In this document: positions 34,757 through 41,453 of the stretch, in pieces
Layout: the number at the start of each line of letters is the position of its first letter
Numbering within the stretch: the first letter of the stretch is position 1
Origin: Bacteroidales bacterium
GTDB lineage: Bacteria > Bacteroidota > Bacteroidia > Bacteroidales > Muribaculaceae
Direction of reading: 5' to 3'
DNA: 41,453 bases
Assembly: GCA_900755985.1 (NCBI GenBank)
Contig: CAAEIL010000198.1
Coordinates: 1 to 41,453 of the forward strand
Made by a program: the position numbers and the translations under genes
The notes under the pieces: generated by a model
What the model saw: only the letters and a program-made list of their open reading frames with translations
Databases searched by the model: none
What the model was told of the DNA's origin: nothing

Positions 34757-34789
34757 TTAGACTTATAAACGCAATTATTGCTATATTTG
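34757..34789 (+). promoter_or_regulatory. Promoter of the lptD-like gene
   Basis: TATATTTG (34782-34789) fits the -7 consensus, and TTAG (34757-34760) lies 21 bp upstream as an imperfect -33 box. The leader would be only about 18 nt before the GTG start. Confidence 0.6.
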
Positions 34790-34812
34790 CACACCCAATC
34801 ATATAGAAACAG

Positions 34813-37632
34813 GTGAAAAAATCGCTGGTCTACATCTTTTTGCTTTGCGCTCTACCACTTTTGTGGCAGGGCTATGACGCTTTTGCGTCAGCATTGGGAC
34901 TGACCGCAAAAACGACGGTACAGCCGTCCGGTATACCCGTAGACACCACATTGTCGACTACCGGCACATTCAGCGTAAAAGCAACGGATAGCATAACAGC
35001 GCAGGACACTCCATCTGAATCAGCGTTAGCTGCAGTACCGGACACCGGTATATCGGCCACCGATACTCTGAGGGGCGATTTTCCCGAGCAGAAAAGCCGC
35101 ATACAGCGCCGCAAGGTCGACCTTGATAACGCCGTGACATTCTCCTCGAAAGACTCGATGATTCTTGTACGTCGCGATACAGCATTCATGTTCGGCCAAA
35201 GCCACGTCGAATACGGCTCGTTCAAAATCGATGCTCACGAAATCGAGCTCGATCTGAAGGACAACACCGTCTATGCCCTGGGCACAACCGACTCGACGGG
35301 CGAGGCCGTAGGACGTCCTGTTTTCAACGAAGACGGCACCGATTACGACGCCAACACCATGCGCTACAACTTCAGCTCCCGCAAAGGTATCTTGTACGAC
35401 ATCATTACCCAACAGGGCGAAGGATACCTCCATGGCGGAATAGCAAAAAAAGACTCGGCCGATACATATTATTTTAAAAACGGCAAATACACCACCTGCG
35501 ACGATCACGAATGTCCGCACTTCTACTTCCAGATAACGCGAGGCAAAATGCAGCCGGGCAAAAATGTAGTCACCGGTCCCACCTATCTTGTCCTTGCAGG
35601 ACTGCCTCTGCCTCTGGCTGTCCCCTTCGGTTATTTCCCCTTCACCAAAAGCTACTCGTCAGGCATCATTTTCCCCACATTCGGCGATGACTATCAGCGC
35701 GGATTCTACCTGCGCGACGGAGGTTACTATCTGGCCATCAATGACAACATAGACCTGGCGCTCACAGGCGAAATCTACACCAAAGGCTCATGGGGCCTTT
35801 CGGCTCGCTCGACATATGCCAAACGTTACCGTTACTCGGGCAACTTCAATATATCATACCTCAAATCGATATACGGCGACAAAGGTCTGCCCGACTATTC
35901 CAAGCAGACCAACTTCCAGATACTTTGGTCTCACAGCCAGGACGCCAAGGCTAATCCGTCGATGACGCTCTCCGCTTCTGTCAACTTCACCACCAGCGGT
36001 TACACCCGCAACGACCTGAACTCTTATTATTCAAACGCTTTCACCGAAAACACCAAGTCATCGACCATCAACATGACTTACCGTTTTCCCAACTCAAAAT
36101 GGTCACTATCGACATCGATGAATGTGTCGCAGCGCACTCAGGACTCGACTATATCGGTTGGATTCCCCAACGTCAACATCACTCTCGGGCAGGTAGCGCC
36201 TTTCAAACGCAAGCACGCTGTCGGAGCCGAACGCTGGTACGAAAAGATAAAACTCTCCTACACAGGACAATTTCAGAACTCACTCACTGCAAAGCAGGAC
36301 GTATTCTTCAAAAAAAGCCTCATCAAGGACTGGCGTAACGGCATGCGCCACACCATTCCCATCAATGCCACCTTCAACATCTTCAAATACATCAACTTCA
36401 CACCCGCGGTCACACTCAACGACCGCATGTACACCCAGAAGGTGACACGTCAGTGGGACCCAAACGCCGCAGCCGAAGTCCTGGACACTACATATAGTTT
36501 CTACAACGTGTGGGACTTCAACGCCTCGGTATCACTTGACACCAAAATCTATGGTTTCTGGAAACCATTGCCATTCCTCGGTGACAAAGTCAAGATGATA
36601 CGCCACGTCCTCACGCCTACAATATCATTCTCAGGCGCGCCTGACTTTGGCTCTTCGTTCTTCGGATATTACGGAAAATACCTGCGTCCTGACGCCAACG
36701 GCGTTGTGCAGGAAGTCGTTTACAACAAATTCCCCAACGCCATGTTCGGCGTCCCCGCACGCGGCAAAAGCGGCAACCTTTCGGTGTCGCTGGCCAACAA
36801 TCTTGAAATGAAAGTCCGCACCAACGACTCTATTGGCGAGAAAAAAGTTTCACTTATCGAAAACTTCACCGTATCGCAAAGTTACAACTTTGCCGCTGAC
36901 TCGCTCAACTGGTCCAACATCAACACTTCATTGTTGCTGCGACTCACCAAGAACTTCAACCTAAATCTCTCTGCTGTATGGGACGTTTATACATACAAGC
37001 TTAACGAAAACGGTCAGCCTGTGCGCGTCAACATCCCCCGATGGAAATGCGGCAAAGGTCTCGGAAGGCTTTCATCGACAGGCACTTCTTTCTCATACAC
37101 CTTTAACAACGACACATTCAGGCGCAAAAAGAAAAACGACAATGGCAATTCAAAGCCCAATCCCGCCGACGATGACCGTCCCATGAACGGCGACGAATAC
37201 GGCGACCAACAACAAAACGGCGACAGTACGGACTCTCCCCCGGACCTCGACGACGACGGATACCTCCGCTGGCAAGTCCCATGGTCGCTTTCAGTCAATT
37301 ACTCCATCGGTTATAGTTACGGGACATTCAACTACGAGAAACTCGAATATAACTCAAAGATAACCCAGAATCTAAGTCTGTCGGGCAACATACAGCCGAC
37401 AAAAAACTGGAACTTCTCGTTCACCGCATCCTACAACTTTGACACTCACAAGCTGGCATACATGAACTGCAGCATCTCGCGCGACCTGCACTGCTTCGCC
37501 ATGCGCGCAAGTTTCGTTCCTGTAGGGCCCTACAAGAGCTATAACTTCCACATCGCCGTCAAATCTTCCATGCTCTCAGACCTCAAGTACGACAAACGGT
37601 CGTCAATGTCGAACGGCGTTACCTGGTACTGA
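34813..37632 (+). CDS. lptD: LptD-family LPS assembly outer-membrane protein
   Basis: The product (939 residues from a GTG start) begins with a signal peptide (KKSLVYIFLLCALPLLWQGYDAFA) and a Ser/Thr-rich linker. An OstA-type periplasmic domain follows (about 100-200, AVTFSSKDSMILVRRDTAFMFGQSHVEYGSFKIDAHEIELDL), then a long beta-barrel with FPFTKSYSSGIIFPTFGDD, which resembles the LptD barrel entry. LptD inserts lipopolysaccharide into the outer leaflet. GTG is the only start upstream of the signal peptide in this frame. An acidic, Asn/Asp-rich stretch (about 766-816) interrupts the barrel and is probably an exposed loop. The paired Cys in TCDDHECPHF may form a disulfide. It has its own promoter; porT follows after 141 bp. 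Confidence 0.88.
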   Translation: MKKSLVYIFLLCALPLLWQGYDAFASALGLTAKTTVQPSGIPVDTTLSTTGTFSVKATDSITAQDTPSESALAAVPDTGISATDTLRGDFPEQKSRIQRRKVDLDNAVTFSSKDSMILVRRDTAFMFGQSHVEYGSFKIDAHEIELDLKDNTVYALGTTDSTGEAVGRPVFNEDGTDYDANTMRYNFSSRKGILYDIITQQGEGYLHGGIAKKDSADTYYFKNGKYTTCDDHECPHFYFQITRGKMQPGKNVVTGPTYLVLAGLPLPLAVPFGYFPFTKSYSSGIIFPTFGDDYQRGFYLRDGGYYLAINDNIDLALTGEIYTKGSWGLSARSTYAKRYRYSGNFNISYLKSIYGDKGLPDYSKQTNFQILWSHSQDAKANPSMTLSASVNFTTSGYTRNDLNSYYSNAFTENTKSSTINMTYRFPNSKWSLSTSMNVSQRTQDSTISVGFPNVNITLGQVAPFKRKHAVGAERWYEKIKLSYTGQFQNSLTAKQDVFFKKSLIKDWRNGMRHTIPINATFNIFKYINFTPAVTLNDRMYTQKVTRQWDPNAAAEVLDTTYSFYNVWDFNASVSLDTKIYGFWKPLPFLGDKVKMIRHVLTPTISFSGAPDFGSSFFGYYGKYLRPDANGVVQEVVYNKFPNAMFGVPARGKSGNLSVSLANNLEMKVRTNDSIGEKKVSLIENFTVSQSYNFAADSLNWSNINTSLLLRLTKNFNLNLSAVWDVYTYKLNENGQPVRVNIPRWKCGKGLGRLSSTGTSFSYTFNNDTFRRKKKNDNGNSKPNPADDDRPMNGDEYGDQQQNGDSTDSPPDLDDDGYLRWQVPWSLSVNYSIGYSYGTFNYEKLEYNSKITQNLSLSGNIQPTKNWNFSFTASYNFDTHKLAYMNCSISRDLHCFAMRASFVPVGPYKSYNFHIAVKSSMLSDLKYDKRSSMSNGVTWY

Positions 37633-37773
37633 ACCACTCCACATTTTTGGAGACTTACCCCCGGCCGGCAGACAACCCGGGCCACCGACGGCAGCCGGCC
37701 CGCATGAGCCGGATGTCTCACAAAACGCCGCACAGACACAATAAAGACACCTATGATCGCGTTATAAATCTCA

Positions 37774-38493
37774 ATGAGACGATTTTTTAAAACAGCAATC
37801 ATTATCCTTGCCGCGATGGCCACGTTGACGACCGGCGCCAAGCAGTTCAACGACAAAATTCAGAACCGCCCTTATGCCGACCTTCGACGCTGGCACCTTG
37901 GTTTTTCGGTTGGTCTTCATACCGAGAACCTTCGCTTCACACACAACGGATACATCACCGACCAAGGCGAATCCTGGTTTGTCGAGCAGCCTTCATACTC
38001 GCCGGGATTCTGCGTCAACGGTCTTTTTGACCTGCGTCTCAACAACTACTTCAATCTGCGCTTCAGCCCCGGTATGTATTTCGGCAACCGTGACATACGT
38101 ATGCGCGAAGCCAACAGCGGCGACGTCGTGCGTCAGAACATCAAATCGACCTTCGTCGTATTGCCCGTCGACCTTAAATTCTCGGCCCTGCGCTACCGCA
38201 ATTCGCGCCCCTACATGCTTGCCGGTATAATGCCGGCCTTCGACGTCGGCAAAAAGCGCTCCGACGAGCTAAAACTTAAATCGAGCGACTTCTACCTCAG
38301 CGTAGGTTTCGGATGCGACTTCTATCTGCCTTATTTCAAACTAAATCCCGAGATAAAATTCTGTTTTGGACTTACCGATGTCCTTCAGCACGACCGACCC
38401 GACCTGGTCGATGACCCCACTAAATTGAAGTTCACCCAGTCTCTATCCAAAGCAACATCCAAAATGATTGTGCTGACATTCTACTTCGAATAA
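37774..38493 (+). CDS. porT: Type IX secretion system outer-membrane protein PorT
   Basis: The 239-residue protein has a signal peptide (about 1-22, IIILAAMATLTTGA) and a small beta-barrel. The order of motifs (YADLRRWHLGFSVGLHTENLRF, YSPGFCVNGLFDLRLNNYFNLRFSPGMYFGNRDIRM, then VVLPVDLKFSALRYRNSRPYMLAG) matches PorT/SprT, needed for T9SS export in Porphyromonas and Flavobacterium. It ends in VLTFYFE. It lies 16 bp before porP, so it belongs to the T9SS operon. The 141-bp gap upstream has GC-rich inverted repeats (such as 37678-37702) but no U-run and no recognised promoter. Confidence 0.88.
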   Translation: MRRFFKTAIIILAAMATLTTGAKQFNDKIQNRPYADLRRWHLGFSVGLHTENLRFTHNGYITDQGESWFVEQPSYSPGFCVNGLFDLRLNNYFNLRFSPGMYFGNRDIRMREANSGDVVRQNIKSTFVVLPVDLKFSALRYRNSRPYMLAGIMPAFDVGKKRSDELKLKSSDFYLSVGFGCDFYLPYFKLNPEIKFCFGLTDVLQHDRPDLVDDPTKLKFTQSLSKATSKMIVLTFYFE

Positions 38494-38509
38494 GACCCGC
38501 CCACAGAAC

Positions 38510-39505
38510 ATGAAACTTCTGAAAAACTTAACAGCACACCTGATTGCCGTCATAATCACTATCTGCGCCGTGCCCGCTGCGGCTCAGACCGATGCACAGT
38601 ACTCGCAGTATTACGAAGTACCCACTTACTACAACCCGGCAGCCATAGGGCAGACCGACTACCTTCGAATCCGCGGAGGCGGTCGCCTGCAGTGGGTTGG
38701 CATCGACAACGCACCACGCTCGTTCATGGGTACCGCCGACATGCCACTTAAGATCTTCAACAAACGCTTTGGCGTCGGTGTCGTCATCAATCAGGAAAGC
38801 ATCGGCCTTTACAAAACACTCAACCTCAACGCCCAGCTTGGCTTCAAGTTTAAGAAATTCGGCGGCGAGTTCACCGCAGCCCTCGGTCTCGGACTATACG
38901 ACCAGTCCTTCAAAGGCAGCGAAGTAGTCACACCCGACGGCGACGATTACCACCAAAGCACCGACGACGCAATACCCACACAGGACCTGCACGGTTCAGC
39001 TTTTAACATCGACGCCGGCGTGTGGTTCAAACACAAATTATTTTGGGCCGGTCTGTCAATGACCCACATAACTGCGCCAACAGTCACACTCAACTCCGAA
39101 GGCTCGTCAGGCGACGCTCAGAGCGAGCGCATTTACGAGTTCAAGACAGGCCGAACTTTATATTTTATGGCCGGAGGCAATATTCCTATCAAAAATACGT
39201 TATTTGAAATGATGCCGTCGGTGATGGTACGCAGTGACTTCACATTCACAAACGCCGAAATCACCGCACGATGCCGTTACAACAAATTTCTGACTTTCGG
39301 TATCGGGTACCGCTACGACGACTCGGTTTACGCCACGCTCGCCGCCGAAATCAAAGGCATCTTCATTGGCTATGTCTACGACTATCCCACCTCGGCCATA
39401 GCTAAAGCATCGTCCGGCTCGCACGAACTTTTTGTCGGTTACAGCCTCAAGCTTAACCTCGGCGACAAAAACAAAAATCGACACAAGGCCATACGTATTA
39501 TGTAA
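38510..39505 (+). CDS. porP: Type IX secretion system outer-membrane protein PorP/SprF
   Basis: The 331-residue protein has a signal peptide cleaved after PAAA (about residue 25). The mature N-terminus DAQYSQYYEVPTYYNPAAIGQTDYLRIRGGGRLQW is the classic PorP/SprF opening, and a beta-barrel with FGVGVVINQESIGLYKTLNLNAQLGFKF follows. PorP works with the PorK/PorN ring of the T9SS and may anchor exported proteins. It lies between porT (16 bp) and porK (52 bp), keeping the usual porP-K-L order. Confidence 0.94.
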   Translation: MKLLKNLTAHLIAVIITICAVPAAAQTDAQYSQYYEVPTYYNPAAIGQTDYLRIRGGGRLQWVGIDNAPRSFMGTADMPLKIFNKRFGVGVVINQESIGLYKTLNLNAQLGFKFKKFGGEFTAALGLGLYDQSFKGSEVVTPDGDDYHQSTDDAIPTQDLHGSAFNIDAGVWFKHKLFWAGLSMTHITAPTVTLNSEGSSGDAQSERIYEFKTGRTLYFMAGGNIPIKNTLFEMMPSVMVRSDFTFTNAEITARCRYNKFLTFGIGYRYDDSVYATLAAEIKGIFIGYVYDYPTSAIAKASSGSHELFVGYSLKLNLGDKNKNRHKAIRIM

Positions 39506-39557
39506 TACCGGCCGCCAACCATATCACTGAATACAAAAAGACCTCATAATCACAGAC

Positions 39558-41009
39558 ATGAACAAAACAACCAAGATAGCAGCAAGCCTTTGCCTGAGTA
39601 TCGGTGCCCTCATCGCCATATCGTGCTCGACAGGTCACCGCAGCGCCGCCGGAGGCGAAGTCACCGGCGTGGGCGGAACCTCATGGGCCGAGCCCACCCC
39701 TTACGGCATGGTGCTTGTCGACCGCGGCTCGATGAATGTCGGTCCCGCCGAAGCCGACAGCCTCTGGAACCTCGAAGCCAACGCCCGAGGTATATCGGTC
39801 GACGGCTTCTGGATGGACGAGACCGAAGTCACTAACGCCAAATATAAACAGTTTGTATTCTGGGTCCGTGACTCGATTATCCGCGAACGTCTCGCCGACC
39901 CTGCATACGGCGGTAACGAAGACTTCAAAATCGAAGAAGACCGCGAAGGCAATCCCGTCAAGCCTCATCTCAACTGGAACAAACCTATTCCATGGCGCAA
40001 CCCCAACGAAGACGAGGCCCGTGCCATCGAATCGGTATACCGCATCAACCCCATTACCGGTGTCAAAGAGCTTGATGACCGCCAGCTCAACTACCGATAC
40101 GAAGTCTACAACCATACCGAGGCCGCAAAGCGCAAAAACCGCCTTGACCCCCGTCGGCGCATATACAACACCGATATGCCCACACCCACCGACGTGCCTC
40201 AGATTTCGAAAGACACCGCATACATCAACGACGAAGGCGAAATCGTACGCGAAACAATAACCCGCGGCCTCACAGGCGACTACGACTTCCTCAATACTTA
40301 TATCGTCAACGTCTACCCCGACACTACTGCATGGATTAACGATTTCGAAAACGCCTATAACGAGCCTTACACGCGCATGTACTTCTCGCACGGCGGATAC
40401 TCGGACTACCCCGTCGTCGGTGTCAGCTGGGAACAGGCCAACGCTTTCGCCGCATGGCGCACCGACTACCTGCGCCGCGCTCTTGGCAAGGAAGGCATAT
40501 ACATCGAACCATACCGCCTGCCCACCGAAGCCGAATGGGAATACGCAGCCCGTGCCGGTGTCAGCGAAAACAAATACCCCTGGGAGGGCGACCTTACAAT
40601 GTCAGACGACAAAGGCTGCTTCTATGCCAACTTCAAGCCGCAAGAAGGTAACTATGTCAAAGACGGACACGTAATCACCTCGCGTGTCGGCACTTATGCC
40701 CCCAACGACTTTGGGCTCTATGACATGGCTGGCAACGTCAGTGAATGGACCTCGACGGCCTTCACCGAGTCGGTGGACAAACAGACCGCTGACCTTAATC
40801 CCGAATACCGCTACGACGCAGCCAAAGAGGACCCCTACCGCATGAAACGCAAAATAATTCGCGGCGGCTCGTGGAAAGATGTCGCGCACAACATCCGCTC
40901 GGACCTTCGCATGTGGGAATACCAGAATGAGCAGCGTTCGTATATCGGATTCCGCTGCGTACGCTCGCAGATCGGATTTGCCCGCGGTCAGAAATCAGGC
41001 CGTAAATAA
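39558..41009 (+). CDS. porK: Type IX secretion system ring lipoprotein PorK/GldK
   Basis: The 483-residue lipoprotein has a lipobox ending at Cys23 (IAISCSTG) and a formylglycine-generating-enzyme-like (SUMF1) fold: GMVLVDRGSMNVG at the start, DETEVTNAKYKQF, YPVVGVSWEQANAFAAWRT, YRLPTEAEWEYAARAG, DMAGNVSEWTS and SYIGFRCVR. The fold is structural in GldK/PorK. With PorN it forms the periplasmic ring under the outer membrane. Long insertions (about 112-255) relative to plain SUMF1 domains are normal for GldK. porL begins 53 bp downstream. Confidence 0.95.
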   Translation: MNKTTKIAASLCLSIGALIAISCSTGHRSAAGGEVTGVGGTSWAEPTPYGMVLVDRGSMNVGPAEADSLWNLEANARGISVDGFWMDETEVTNAKYKQFVFWVRDSIIRERLADPAYGGNEDFKIEEDREGNPVKPHLNWNKPIPWRNPNEDEARAIESVYRINPITGVKELDDRQLNYRYEVYNHTEAAKRKNRLDPRRRIYNTDMPTPTDVPQISKDTAYINDEGEIVRETITRGLTGDYDFLNTYIVNVYPDTTAWINDFENAYNEPYTRMYFSHGGYSDYPVVGVSWEQANAFAAWRTDYLRRALGKEGIYIEPYRLPTEAEWEYAARAGVSENKYPWEGDLTMSDDKGCFYANFKPQEGNYVKDGHVITSRVGTYAPNDFGLYDMAGNVSEWTSTAFTESVDKQTADLNPEYRYDAAKEDPYRMKRKIIRGGSWKDVAHNIRSDLRMWEYQNEQRSYIGFRCVRSQIGFARGQKSGRK

Positions 41010-41062
41010 GCCCCCTTTTCATTCATCATTAGTCTTTCCGCCAAATAACATCATAGAATAAA

Positions 41063-41453
41063 ATGGCAAAAAAACGCAATCGCGCAACATCCTTCATATC
41101 AAGCGACAAAGGACAGCGCTTTTTCAACTTCGCATACTCGATAGGCGCCGCCATCGTCATCTGGGGCGCACTCTTCAAAATTCTTCACCTACCCGGCGGC
41201 AACACCCTGCTGTCGATAGGCATGGGTACCGAAGTGCTTATGTTCGTCCTCACGGCATTCGACCGTCCTCCCCGCGAATATAAATGGGAAGAAGTCTTTC
41301 CCGAACTCGACAAGAAAAATCACGACGACGAGCCGGAGACCACACCCGAAGACACTCCTGACATCGCAGGCTCAGGCATAGAAATGGCAGCCCGGCTCGA
41401 GGCTGAGAACGCTATTGCGGCAGGCGGCAAACCCCCCCCCGCCCCCTTATCCG
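41063..41453 (+). CDS. porL: Type IX secretion motor protein PorL/GldL, 3' end missing
   Basis: The first 130 residues are present; the frame is still open at the window edge. A short basic cytoplasmic start leads to two membrane helices (about 23-41 and 46-66) joined by KILHLPGGNTL. GldL/PorL forms the proton-driven T9SS motor with GldM/PorM, and TM2 carries the conserved acidic residue needed for the motor (Glu57 in GMGTEVLMF). FDRPPREYKWEEVFPEL after TM2 is also typical. Beyond residue 85 the sequence is acidic and then Pro-rich (KPPPAPL), encoded by a C9 tract. porM and porN are expected just outside the window. Confidence 0.93.
   Translation, partial: MAKKRNRATSFISSDKGQRFFNFAYSIGAAIVIWGALFKILHLPGGNTLLSIGMGTEVLMFVLTAFDRPPREYKWEEVFPELDKKNHDDEPETTPEDTPDIAGSGIEMAARLEAENAIAAGGKPPPAPLS
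41432..41440. repeat. C9 homopolymer tract within porL
   Basis: Nine consecutive C residues encode Pro-Pro-Pro, followed after one G by five more C. The tract lies 13 bp from the window end. Such runs can slip in replication or be miscounted in sequencing. Confidence 0.8.

Noticed and set aside
37678..37702. GC-rich inverted repeat after lptD, considered as a terminator
   Set aside because: No T-run follows on either strand and the stem is only 6 bp.
1..41453. CRISPR arrays, tRNA/rRNA genes, transposases, toxin-antitoxin or other defence genes
   Set aside because: None was recognised; repeats are too few and no gene fits such families.

Overview
The window looks like chromosome from a Bacteroidales bacterium, and I infer a gut Muribaculaceae-type lineage. 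The reasons are a SusC/SusD pair with lipoproteins whose mature N-termini are C-S-D-D or C-E-D, type IX secretion (T9SS) genes, T9SS-type C-terminal tails on secreted proteases, and several promoters of the Bacteroidetes pattern (TTTG about 20 bp upstream of TAnnTTTG). I saw no rRNA, tRNA, CRISPR array, insertion sequence or phage gene.

Layout. 1-3.7 kb: two tandem secreted subtilases (the first lacks its start), both ending in a T9SS-like sorting tail. 3.8-6.4 kb: hisS, an outer-membrane beta-barrel gene and a periplasmic thioredoxin. 6.5-9.0 kb (minus): an LTA-synthase-like sulfatase-fold transferase overlapping a PAP2 phosphatase. 9.2-16.2 kb (minus): a SusC-SusD-lipoprotein uptake operon with no enzyme or regulator beside it. 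16.2-17.0 kb: a 790-bp gene-free stretch with a terminator and an unexplained hairpin-rich block. 17.0-18.5 kb (minus): a CoA-transferase, divergent from miaB through an unusually symmetric promoter. 20.2-25.5 kb (plus): ftsX, a DUF3098 gene, uppP, truB, queA and glyA. 25.6-28.4 kb: ispD and recG. 28.5-30.2 kb: a surface lipoprotein and a convergent acyl-ACP thioesterase. 30.5-32.0 kb: gpmI. 32.1-34.7 kb: an unknown membrane-anchored protein, a BioG-BioC fusion and bioD. 34.8-37.6 kb: an LptD-family LPS assembly protein. 37.8 kb to the end: porT, porP, porK and the start of porL.

How the parts relate. Cell-envelope biogenesis dominates: lipid-carrier recycling (uppP), division (ftsX), LPS export (lptD), envelope decoration (LTA-synthase-like and PAP2), acyl-chain release (thioesterase) and the T9SS core. 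The two subtilases are plausible cargo of the T9SS whose genes close the window. The most interesting points are the CspA-like subtilases with T9SS tails, the BioG-BioC fusion without bioA/F/B nearby, the mirror-image promoter at 18.6 kb, the hairpin block at 16.65-16.80 kb, a thioredoxin frame running through a strong hairpin, a very basic tail on the third Sus-locus protein, and a C9 tract in porL. I did not find a clearly new multi-gene system; most genes belong to known families.
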